Source: Pseudomonadota bacterium (GTDB taxonomy: Bacteria > Pseudomonadota > Gammaproteobacteria > Steroidobacterales > Steroidobacteraceae). From it: DNA of 11,483 bases. A program made the position numbers and the translations under genes. How positions within the stretch are numbered: the first letter of the stretch is position 1; each line of letters opens with the position of its first letter. The stretch spans positions 1-11,483 of the forward strand of contig JAJXYU010000193.1 of assembly GCA_021780395.1 (NCBI GenBank), given 5' to 3'. The notes beneath the pieces are model-generated. The model ran no database searches, had not been told where the DNA came from, and was given only the letters and a program-made list of their open reading frames with translations. Shown piece after piece: positions 1 through 6,032 of the stretch.

Positions 1-60
1 GGTCGTCGGCGCCGCCTGGTCGTGCGCGGGCTCGTCGTGCGCGGCCTCGTCCGGGGCGGC
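1..60 (-). repeat. Degenerate 15-bp tandem repeat encoding a pentapeptide tail
   Basis: Four consecutive 15-base units on the minus strand encode [15 protein letters not shown] and AAPTT in the C-terminal tail of the YceH protein. The two middle units are the closest to each other. The repeat may continue past the window edge. It lies outside the conserved domain and is probably a flexible, low-complexity tail. Confidence 0.6.
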
Positions 61-579
61 CGGCGGCGGCTCGCCGCCGAACCGGTGCGCATAGCGCGAC
101 TCGCGCCGCCCCGGTTCGCGCGGCAATCGCACGACGAGCGGCCCTTCTTCCCGATCCCGCAGGCTCTGCAACGCCGCCTCGACCTCGGCGACGTCCGTGA
201 ACGCCGCGATCCGGGCCGCGCGGGATCGCAGCTCACCCGGCGTCTGCGGTCCGCGCAGCAGCAGCTCCGTGACGATCGCGAGTTCCCGGGGCGGGAACTT
301 CAGACTGCTGTACTCGGTGTTACAGAAGAGATGCTGGTACTTCGGCACCCGGCTCCCGAAACCGGACCGCTCGAGCACCAGATGCTTGCGCACGAGCGCA
401 TCGATCGTCCGCTGCACCGTCGGCTCGTCGACATCCAGCACCGGATCGCGGTTGCTCTTCTGATTGCACGCGCTCACCAGCGCGTTCAACGACAGCGGAT
501 ATTGGTCCGGCGTCGTGGCTTGCTTCTCGAGCAGGCAGCCGATCACGCGCAGTTCGAGGTCATCGAGTTCGATACGCAC
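1..579 (-). CDS. yceH: YceH/DUF480 family protein, 3' end cut by window edge
   Basis: The minus frame gives 193 residues with no stop before the left edge. It aligns well from memory with E. coli YceH (about 215 residues): [20 protein letters not shown] near the start, then [12 protein letters not shown], an [12 protein letters not shown] segment, [19 protein letters not shown], and [20 protein letters not shown] near residue 160. These are the paired winged-helix segments of the family, whose molecular role is unsettled. I chose the GTG at 579 because it leaves ten residues before the conserved RVIGC, as in E. coli, and has a GAGGTGA ribosome site just upstream; in-frame GTGs at 585 and 621 are alternatives. 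The tail becomes Ala/Asp/His-rich with a degenerate five-residue repeat. The gene begins only about 50 bp past the terminator of the gene upstream, so it needs its own promoter there or read-through. Family call is firm; the start is less sure. Confidence 0.9.
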   Translation of the reverse strand, partial: MRIELDDLELRVIGCLLEKQATTPDQYPLSLNALVSACNQKSNRDPVLDVDEPTVQRTIDALVRKHLVLERSGFGSRVPKYQHLFCNTEYSSLKFPPRELAIVTELLLRGPQTPGELRSRAARIAAFTDVAEVEAALQSLRDREEGPLVVRLPREPGRRESRYAHRFGGEPPPAAPDEAAHDEPAHDQAAPTT

Positions 580-581
580 CG

Positions 582-588
582 TCACCTC
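582..588 (-). promoter_or_regulatory. Ribosome binding site deciding the yceH start
   Basis: Minus strand reads GAGGTGA, with its GAGG core five bases before the GTG at 579. The two other in-frame GTG codons, at 585 and 621, have no comparable site at a workable distance. This supports 579, which also matches the usual N-terminus of the family. Confidence 0.5.
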
Positions 589-627
589 GGGGATCGCCGG
601 CGTACCTGCCGACGGGCGCACCAGTAT

Positions 628-657
628 AAAAAAACCCCCGGGGGTACCGGGGGTTTT
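628..657 (-). terminator. Intrinsic terminator downstream of the PEP-CTERM gene
   Basis: A perfect 11-bp stem pairs 631-641 with 647-657 around a 5-base loop. Seven G/C pairs sit next to the loop, and seven consecutive U follow in the minus-strand transcript (complement of A628-634). This is a classic strong rho-independent terminator for the gene ending at 722. Plus-strand transcripts would get only a four-U stretch inside the stem plus a weak tail, so any activity in that direction should be lower. Confidence 0.9.
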
Positions 658-670
658 CTTCGATCGACTC

Positions 671-711
671 GCGGACCGACTCGCGTCGGTTCGCCGGATC
701 CGAACGGATCC
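671..711 (-). repeat. Two tandem hairpins in the 3' untranslated region
   Basis: Positions 671-679 pair with 686-694 (nine pairs, one G-U, 6-base loop). Positions 696-701 and 706-711 are two GGATCC copies that pair around GAAC. Both lie between the PEP-CTERM stop codon and the intrinsic terminator. They have no U tract of their own. They may shield the mRNA 3' end or simply reflect GC-rich sequence. Confidence 0.5.
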
Positions 712-721
712 GCCAATCGTC

Positions 722-1336
722 TCAGCTCAGCCGGCGCCGGCGCACGAACCAGCCCAGGCCGAACAAGCCCGCCGCCATCAACGCGAACGCGCCCGGCTCG
801 GGAACGCTCGTCCCGCCGGCCGGAATGTCCATCGACAGGAGCGAGCCGGTCTTTTTGTCGTCCGTCTGGCTGGTGTAGAAGCTCAACTTCAAGCCCGGCA
901 GGCTGAAGTCCTCGCCGGACTGCGGCGCACCGTTGAACGTGAAATCGAACACCATGTTGTTCGTGAGTGACAGCATCGGCGACCAGGCGAAGCAGAACCA
1001 TCCCGTACCGGCACCATTGCACCCGCCGGCCGACAGGCCACCGGCCTGGTAGGTCGCACCGCCGCTCAGGAGGCCGCTCAGCGAAACGCTCGAAAACGAC
1101 CACTGAGTCGCGCCCGAGTTCATCGCAAGCGAGGATAGATACTTGACCCCGGTCCAGCCGGCGCCGTTCGCGTTGGTAGCGTTGGTCGCGTTGGCGATCG
1201 TGAGCTGCAGCTCGGTTGGGCTCAACGCCATCGTCGTGAAGGTGACATTACCGTAGGTAAGCACGTTCGCGGAAGCGGCCGACGCGCCAAGCACCGCCGC
1301 CGCGCAGACTCCGTAGAGCAAACCTTTGATGTTCAT
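722..1336 (-). CDS. PEP-CTERM sorting-signal protein
   Basis: This is a 204-residue exported protein. The N-terminus [20 protein letters not shown] is a Sec signal peptide with likely cleavage after ASA at residue 23. The C-terminus is a complete PEP-CTERM signal: VPEPG at 178-182, a hydrophobic helix at about 183-198, and an RRRR cluster at 199-202. In the family, exosortase (EpsH/XrtA) cleaves at the PEP motif and the protein reaches the surface or exopolysaccharide matrix; no exosortase is in this window. The middle is Ser/Thr/Gly/Asn-rich and looks like a beta-rich extracellular domain that I cannot assign. It has a NATNATNANG run at 50-59 and one Cys pair (106 and 115). An AGGA site lies four bases before the ATG. 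A sigma-54 type promoter lies about 60 bp upstream, two 3' hairpins and a strong terminator lie below, so it is probably monocistronic. The sorting signal is certain; the substrate role is unknown. Confidence 0.92.
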   Translation of the reverse strand: MNIKGLLYGVCAAAVLGASAASANVLTYGNVTFTTMALSPTELQLTIANATNATNANGAGWTGVKYLSSLAMNSGATQWSFSSVSLSGLLSGGATYQAGGLSAGGCNGAGTGWFCFAWSPMLSLTNNMVFDFTFNGAPQSGEDFSLPGLKLSFYTSQTDDKKTGSLLSMDIPAGGTSVPEPGAFALMAAGLFGLGWFVRRRRLS

Positions 1337-1395
1337 AAGTTCCTGCGCTCCTCGCGCCCATTGGGTATTCTGTTCGACTATTTATCCTTCATCTA

Positions 1396-1411
1396 TGCAA
1401 TCACCGTACCA
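1396..1411 (-). promoter_or_regulatory. Sigma-54 (-24/-12) promoter of the PEP-CTERM gene
   Basis: The minus strand reads TGGTACGGTGATTGCA. Against the RpoN consensus TGGCAC-N5-TTGCA it has one mismatch (T for C) and the invariant GG and GC at correct spacing. The predicted start is near 1385, giving a leader of about 49 bases before the ATG at 1336. The family's regulator pair PrsK/PrsR includes a sigma-54-interacting response regulator, so this promoter type is expected for a PEP-CTERM gene. Neither regulator gene is in the window. Confidence 0.78.
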
Positions 1412-1436
1412 TCCGATGATTGCCTTTTAAAATCCG

Positions 1437-1598
1437 TCAGTTAATGTTGCGCGTAGAAGAAGCCAACGCACCGATGTAAAGTTTCTCGACACTCGTACTG
1501 TCAAATCGCTTCGCTCGGATCGGGCATCGCGCGCAGCTGCCGGTCAGCGCGATCGCCGCGACCAAAAACTTCAGGGAATGGATCGATCGCTTCATCAT
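1437..1598 (-). CDS. Possible small exported peptide or lipoprotein remnant (53 aa)
   Basis: A short ORF opens with two adjacent ATGs. An AGAGGA site lies six bases before the first one. The first 22 residues (MMKRSIHSLKFLVAAIALTGSC) have a basic start, a hydrophobic core and a Cys in a weak lipobox-like LTGSC context, as in a signal peptide. The remaining 30 or so residues are polar with no recognised motif. The stop is 26 bp before the sigma-54 element of the PEP-CTERM gene and on the same strand. The good ribosome site plus signal peptide argue for a real start. The unremarkable remainder suggests either a tiny secreted peptide or the surviving 5' end of a broken lipoprotein gene. I do not recognise a family. 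If the second ATG is used, the product is one residue shorter. Confidence 0.4.
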   Translation of the reverse strand: MMKRSIHSLKFLVAAIALTGSCARCPIRAKRFDSTSVEKLYIGALASSTRNIN

Positions 1599-1628
1599 GA
1601 CTCGTCCTCTCGTCAGGGTTTCCCTGAA
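1570..1628. repeat. Inverted repeat set around TCAGGG/CCCTGA
   Basis: TTCAGGGAA at 1570-1578 is exactly inverted as TTCCCTGAA at 1620-1628. The right copy also forms a compact palindrome TCAGGG-TTT-CCCTGA at 1613-1627. This gives three related half-sites within 60 bp. They flank the start of the small ORF and lie about 160-230 bp upstream of the sigma-54 element, a distance at which an activator could act. Binding is inferred only from the symmetry. Confidence 0.4.
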
Positions 1629-1737
1629 TCCTTCGGCTCAATACTTTGTACTCTGTTCAGGATTGGACAAGCAGATTGCATGCCAAGAAATAATAAAACG
1701 ATAATAAACAAATATATATGGCTATTTTATCACTCAA

Positions 1738-1766
1738 TTGACGAGGTAATTCCGCGGCGCTATATC
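1738..1766 (+). promoter_or_regulatory. Sigma-70 promoter candidate for the TonB-dependent receptor
   Basis: TTGACG (five of six matches to the -35 consensus) at 1738-1743 is followed by a 17-base spacer and TATATC (four of six) at 1761-1766. It sits directly downstream of the AT-rich patch, which could act as an UP-like element. The predicted start near 1773 gives a long leader to the ATG at 2046. A promoter closer to the gene is not excluded. Confidence 0.5.
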
Positions 1767-1948
1767 GACACCCATCCGTGCCGTGGTGCCGGGCGAAGCA
1801 ACGGGCACCGTCCCCCGCTGTATCCGGCGCGCTTCCATCATCTGCCGCCGGAGTTCTTGCCGACATCGCAGCACCTTGCGAGCTTTGCGGTTTAATTGGA
1901 CACTACTTCTCGATCGGGACGTCGAGAAAAGCAAAGCACACGACACGG

Positions 1949-1962
1949 CGATCCGCGGATCG
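1949..1962. repeat. 14-bp perfect palindrome in the receptor leader
   Basis: CGATCCGCGGATCG is perfectly self-complementary and lies 84 bp before the receptor ATG. It could be an operator. However, CGATC-type words are common in this GC-rich sequence and a chance occurrence is plausible. Confidence 0.25.
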
Positions 1963-2032
1963 AGGGGAAACACCGACCGCGAGTCGCTCATCGTCGACGA
2001 CCCGGCTGGAAAACGAAAATCATGGATTCCTT

Positions 2033-2039
2033 GGGAGGA
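2033..2039 (+). promoter_or_regulatory. Ribosome binding site deciding the receptor start
   Basis: GGGAGGA lies seven bases before the ATG at 2046. The frame stays open back to an ATG at 1896, but the 50 extra residues are basic and polar and would bury the signal peptide. The ribosome site and signal peptide together fix the start at 2046. Confidence 0.85.
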
Positions 2040-2045
2040 AAACTG

Positions 2046-4784
2046 ATGCGATCGACACTGTCCTATGCGGTGGCCGCCATCCTCGGTGGCGCTTCCTGCG
2101 GAGCGCTCGCCGCCCATGCCGCCGCGACCCAGACGGCCGCATCAAAGGCCGACTCGTCGGCCAACATCCTGAACGAGGTGATCGTCACCGCGACCCGCCG
2201 TAGCGAAAACGTCCAGAACGTGCCGATCACGATCCAGGCGATGACGGGGCGGATGATGCAGCAGTTGCACATCACCTCGTTCCAGGACTACGTCAAATTG
2301 CTGCCGAACCTGAGTTCGGCGGACAACGGACCCGGCCAGAACGAAATCTTCATCCGCGGGATCGGCGCCGGATCCCAGGCCACCCAGTTCAGCGGTTTCA
2401 CAGCACCGTGGCCGAACGTTGCCGTGTACCTGGACAACCAGTCCGTGCAGATGCCAAACCAGAACATGGACATCTACGCGGCGGATATCAATCGCATCGA
2501 GGTGCTCGAGGGCCCCCAGGGGACGCTGTTCGGTTCCGGTGCCGAGGCCGGCGCGATCCGCTACATCACCAACAAGCCCAAGCTCGACACGGTGGAGGGA
2601 AACTTCAGCGGCGACTACGGCGTCACCGCGCACGGGGATCCGAATACCGCCGTCACGGGTGTGATCAACCTGCCGGTCGTTTCGCACCACATGGCGGTCC
2701 GCCTCGTTGCCTATAGCGACCGCCAAGGTGGCTACATCGACAACGTCGCGGGAACCTTTACCCGTCACAACACCGACATCGGCATCCACTACGCGAACTA
2801 TCCGGCCGTCAACGGCCAATGCCCGGACGGCGCGCCGAACAACGGCTACTGCGTGCCCCCGGGGAGCCCCGTCCTCGACAATACCGCCCTCGTCAAGAAC
2901 CACATGAATCCGGTCACCTACCAGGGAGGCCGGGCCGAGGCGCTCTACCAGTTCAACGACGACTGGAGCATTCTCGTCACCCAGCTCTATCAGAGCCTCG
3001 ACGCCGAAGGGGTCTTCTTCCAGTACCCCAATGCGCCGGACGGGCAGCCGCTCAATCCGCTCGAGGTCGTACTGTTCACGCCGACCTACCACAACGAGAA
3101 GGACTCGAACACCGCGTGGACGCTCAAGGGTAAAGCCGGCCCCCTCCGCCTGATCTACACCGGCGGTCTGCTCACCCGCCATCTCGAGACGGAGGCGGAC
3201 TACACGAATTACGCCCGGGGCGTCTACGGCGACTACTACCAATGCTACGGCCCCGGTACGGGCGGCGACACCAGTCTGACCTCGCAATGCTTCTCGGCCG
3301 CTGGGCCAGTGGTATCCCACCAGCAGAACACCCACTGGCAGCATGAGCTGCGGGCGGAGACGCCGGCCTCCTGGCGCTTGCGCGGAATCGTGGGTGCGTT
3401 CGAGGAAGACAACGTCATCAACGACCAGACGCAGAACTACAACCGGACCGTGCCCGCGTGCACCTCGAACGGACCGCCAGGATCCCCGGGAAACACCGGC
3501 TGCTTCGCGGTGGAGGGCACTTTTCCGGGCTACGCGGCGAACCCGGGCCTGATGAACAGCCAGACCGCGTTCGGTCTGGACGCGAGGCGGGAGGAAAAAC
3601 AGATCGCGGAATTCGCCTCGATCAGCTTCGACATCACGCCCCACCTGACCGTGACGGGCGGCGCGCGGCACTTCCTGTTCCAGAACAGCGCCGCCGGCAG
3701 CGCACTACTCGCCTTCGGGTGCTTCGAGGGCGGCGCTCCGGCGGGGGGCTGTCACAATCCCGCGACCGCCATCGACATGAACGCGCAGAATCTCAGGGAT
3801 ACGGAACAAGGCTGGCGATACCAAGGGAACCTCTCCTGGCATGCCGATCCCACGTTGTTCGGCAATGCCCAGCACCTGCTGGCCTACTTCACGTTCTCGC
3901 AGGGCTTTCGTCCCGGCGGCTTCAACAATGCCGGCACGTATCACGCGCCCGGCCCCGACGGCGTCCCACAGTACATCGTCCCGGAGTCGTACAAGCCGGA
4001 CCAGCTCAACAACTACGAGATCGGCTGGAAGACCAACTGGCGCCTGTTCCACCGATATTTCCAGTGGAACACCTCCTTCTACCGGGAGGACTGGAACAAC
4101 GTGCAGATCGCGTTCTTCGACCCGGGTCTCACCGGCACGATCTTCTTCAACACGAACGGTCAGAACTTTCGCATCAACGGCGTCGAAACCTCGTTCGTCG
4201 CCCAGATCTGGCGCGGTCTCAAGCTCCTGGGATCTGGCGCGTGGAACAGCAGCGAACAGCTGAATTCGCCGGCGCTGATCGACAACAATCCCGCGAGCGT
4301 GAACTACGGCAAGGCGATCACCGCGGTATGTCCGGCTGGGCCGTCGAGTTGCTCGCCGACCGGCAATCCGTTCGGCCCGCCTGGCTCGCCCGCCGCCGAC
4401 GCCCCGCCGATCCGTCTCACGCTGATGATGCGCTACGACTTTCCGATCGCCGCCCCGCTAACGTTCGGATCCCTGGACGGTGCCGAGGGACACGTGCAAT
4501 TCGGGCTGGTGCATACCGGACATTCCTTCACCCAGGCAGGTTCCAACCCGCCGTTCGTGCCGGGTGTGACCGTCGGCACCGCGCGAATCCGGTTCGAGGA
4601 TCCCGCTTACACGACCTATGACGCGTCGATCGGAATATCGAAGGGCGCTTGGTCGGTCGACGCCTATGGGGAGAATCTCAGTAATTCGAATGCGGTCGTT
4701 TTTACCAGCACCGACAATTTCATCGTCGCGCAGACACCGATCCGGCCACGCGTGTTGGGGGTGAGGTTCGGATACCGCTTCTGA
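2046..4784 (+). CDS. TonB-dependent outer-membrane receptor
   Basis: This is a 912-residue outer-membrane beta-barrel transporter powered by TonB-ExbBD. A signal peptide covers about residues 1-25 (cleavage near LAAHA). A TonB-box-like NEVIVTA lies at 43-49. The plug domain carries the family segments VPITIQAM (59-66), FIRGIG (102-107) and IEVLEGPQGTLFGSGAEAGA (151-170). The rest is the barrel, with FTFSQGFRPGGFNN and YEIGWKTNWRLF segments and a closing FGYRF ending in Phe, as outer-membrane barrels usually do. Length is normal. The mature part holds exactly ten Cys, in five close pairs (259/269, 400/415, 472/486, 559/569, 762/769) set in Gly/Pro-rich stretches that look like surface loops. 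No N-terminal signalling domain is present, so it should not act through a FecR-type system. The substrate is not identifiable. It is convergent with a fatty-acid-type catabolic operon, which hints at an organic substrate rather than iron alone. Confidence 0.95.
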   Translation: MRSTLSYAVAAILGGASCGALAAHAAATQTAASKADSSANILNEVIVTATRRSENVQNVPITIQAMTGRMMQQLHITSFQDYVKLLPNLSSADNGPGQNEIFIRGIGAGSQATQFSGFTAPWPNVAVYLDNQSVQMPNQNMDIYAADINRIEVLEGPQGTLFGSGAEAGAIRYITNKPKLDTVEGNFSGDYGVTAHGDPNTAVTGVINLPVVSHHMAVRLVAYSDRQGGYIDNVAGTFTRHNTDIGIHYANYPAVNGQCPDGAPNNGYCVPPGSPVLDNTALVKNHMNPVTYQGGRAEALYQFNDDWSILVTQLYQSLDAEGVFFQYPNAPDGQPLNPLEVVLFTPTYHNEKDSNTAWTLKGKAGPLRLIYTGGLLTRHLETEADYTNYARGVYGDYYQCYGPGTGGDTSLTSQCFSAAGPVVSHQQNTHWQHELRAETPASWRLRGIVGAFEEDNVINDQTQNYNRTVPACTSNGPPGSPGNTGCFAVEGTFPGYAANPGLMNSQTAFGLDARREEKQIAEFASISFDITPHLTVTGGARHFLFQNSAAGSALLAFGCFEGGAPAGGCHNPATAIDMNAQNLRDTEQGWRYQGNLSWHADPTLFGNAQHLLAYFTFSQGFRPGGFNNAGTYHAPGPDGVPQYIVPESYKPDQLNNYEIGWKTNWRLFHRYFQWNTSFYREDWNNVQIAFFDPGLTGTIFFNTNGQNFRINGVETSFVAQIWRGLKLLGSGAWNSSEQLNSPALIDNNPASVNYGKAITAVCPAGPSSCSPTGNPFGPPGSPAADAPPIRLTLMMRYDFPIAAPLTFGSLDGAEGHVQFGLVHTGHSFTQAGSNPPFVPGVTVGTARIRFEDPAYTTYDASIGISKGAWSVDAYGENLSNSNAVVFTSTDNFIVAQTPIRPRVLGVRFGYRF

Positions 4785-4812
4785 GCGACCATCCGCGTTC
4801 GACCAGGCTGCA

Positions 4813-4839
4813 GCGGCGCCGGCATCGATCCGGCGCCGT
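4813..4839. terminator. Hairpin between convergent genes, possible terminator
   Basis: GGCGCCGG (4815-4822) pairs perfectly with CCGGCGCC (4830-4837) around a 7-base loop. One further G-C pair and one G-U pair extend the stem. It lies in the 67-bp gap between the receptor stop and the acyl-CoA dehydrogenase stop, so it could serve both directions. There is no U tract on either strand, so intrinsic termination would be weak; a Rho-assisted or mRNA-end-protecting role is possible. Confidence 0.5.
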
Positions 4840-4851
4840 CGGCCCGTGCCC

Positions 4852-6021
4852 TCACACCCAGCCGGTGTAGGTCTCCATGCCGCGCTTGCGGATCTGCCCA
4901 CCGATGATCGCGCGCTGAATCTCGGAGGTCCCCTCCCAGATCCGATCGACCCGAATGTCGCGATACAGGCGCTCCACCGGGTTCTCCCGCATGTAACCAC
5001 GACCGCCGAGGATCTGCAGCGCCTTGTCGATGACGCGACCCGCCATCTCCGAGCCGAAGAGCTTGACCGCACTCGCCCGCGCATGCACGAGTTTGCGGTC
5101 GAGTCCCTGATCGATCTCCCAGGCGACCCGATAGAGCAAGGTCTTGTGGGCCATGATCTCGACCGCCATGTCGGCGAGCATGAACTCGATCGCCTGGAAC
5201 TCACGGATCGCGCGCCCGAACTGAACCCGTTCATTCGACCACCGTTCCGCGATCTGCGCGGCGCGAATCGCGGCACCCAAGCAGTTGGCGGCGATCTGCA
5301 GACGGGCCTCGACGAACCACTCCTTGGTGAGCTCGAGGCCCTGCCCCACGTCTCCGAGCACCCGCCAGGACTCGAGCTCGACCCGGTCGAAGACGAACTC
5401 CGGATGCTCGTAGACGTAGGTGTGCATGAATTTCGGCACGCGCGTGACCCGCACGCCGGGCAGATCCTTGTCGACGATGAACAGGGTCGGCTTGCCGGGG
5501 TCGGCGTCGACGTGAGCATGCACCAGGAGATAGTCCGCCTGATCGCCGGTGGTGACGAACCACTTCTCGCCGGACAGTACGAATTTCCCGCGCGCGAAGT
5601 CCGCGCGGGTCCGCACCCGCGAGGGGTCCGAGCCGGCGTCTGGCTCGGTGATCGCGTAGGCCGCGCGACGCTCGCCGCGGCAACTCGGCTGCAGGTAGTC
5701 GGCGCGCTGCCGCGGCGTGCCGTACCGCAACGGCAGCGGCGGATGCCAGAGCACGGCCCAGAGCGCTCCGGTCGCCCGACCGACCTCTTCATTGACCACG
5801 ACCTGTTCGAGCTGCGAGAGACCCTTGCCGCCGTCCTCGATGCGGTGATTGATCGCGTTCAAGCCTGCCTCGACGACGGCTCGACGGAGCCGCGCCAAGG
5901 TTTCCGGCGGCAACGCGCCCTGCAACTCCAGTGTCTCTTCGACCGGATAGAGCATCGTCTCCGTGAACGCCCGTGCACGGCGCTGCCATTGTGCGGCCGT
6001 TTCGTCGATCCGCAAGTCCAT
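4852..6021 (-). CDS. Acyl-CoA dehydrogenase family protein
   Basis: The 389-residue product is full length for an FAD-dependent acyl-CoA dehydrogenase, which makes the alpha,beta double bond in an acyl-CoA and passes electrons to ETF. The N-terminal helical domain runs to about residue 120. The middle beta domain shows AYAITEPDAGSD (121-132) and GEKWFVTTGD (151-160), and the C-terminal helical domain has QFGRAIREFQAIEFMLADM and QILGGRGYMRENPVER. WEGTSEIQR sits at 362-370; Glu363 is at the position of the catalytic base of medium-chain dehydrogenases, so it should be active. The ATG at 6021 has AGGAG eight bases upstream, and the upstream gene's TAG stop overlaps that site, which shows tight coupling. 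The frame is open further upstream but lies inside the neighbour. Chain length or branching preference cannot be read. It is last in a three-gene operon. Confidence 0.95.
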   Translation of the reverse strand: MDLRIDETAAQWQRRARAFTETMLYPVEETLELQGALPPETLARLRRAVVEAGLNAINHRIEDGGKGLSQLEQVVVNEEVGRATGALWAVLWHPPLPLRYGTPRQRADYLQPSCRGERRAAYAITEPDAGSDPSRVRTRADFARGKFVLSGEKWFVTTGDQADYLLVHAHVDADPGKPTLFIVDKDLPGVRVTRVPKFMHTYVYEHPEFVFDRVELESWRVLGDVGQGLELTKEWFVEARLQIAANCLGAAIRAAQIAERWSNERVQFGRAIREFQAIEFMLADMAVEIMAHKTLLYRVAWEIDQGLDRKLVHARASAVKLFGSEMAGRVIDKALQILGGRGYMRENPVERLYRDIRVDRIWEGTSEIQRAIIGGQIRKRGMETYTGWV

Positions 6022-6032
6022 CGTCGCGGCTC

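Larger units (their letters stand above)
1599..2045. other. 447-bp gene-free region with AT-rich patch and receptor leader
   Basis: No convincing coding sequence was found here. The ORFs that cross it lack ribosome sites and recognisable protein character. The segment 1681-1740 is only about 23% G+C (14 of 60 bases), far below its surroundings, and is probably a promoter/regulator zone. A sigma-70 promoter at its right edge faces the receptor gene, leaving a leader of about 270 bases. I looked for a cobalamin riboswitch B12-box pattern in the leader and did not see one. Confidence 0.6.

Noticed and set aside
22..906. 294-codon plus-strand frame over the yceH region
   Set aside because: It runs through yceH, a terminator and the antisense of a PEP-CTERM gene; the composition is Arg-rich with no domain.
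1681..1740. AT-rich patch as a replication origin or scar of a mobile element
   Set aside because: There are no DnaA boxes, target duplications or terminal inverted repeats. A promoter zone explains it better.
1896..2045. 50-residue N-terminal extension of the receptor
   Set aside because: The extension is basic and polar and would hide the signal peptide. GGGAGGA stands directly before the ATG at 2046.
1773..2045. Cobalamin riboswitch in the receptor leader
   Set aside because: No recognisable B12-box pattern was seen, and the receptor has no BtuB-specific feature I can identify.
2088..2102. Lipoprotein signal in the receptor, based on Cys18
   Set aside because: The preceding residues (GGAS) do not form a lipobox, and outer-membrane barrels of this type are cleaved by signal peptidase I, here near residue 25.
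2142..3671. A 509-codon open frame antisense to the TonB receptor
   Set aside because: It is a shadow of third-position GC bias in the receptor. Its translation is rich in Arg, Val and Asp with no domain, and it has no ribosome site.
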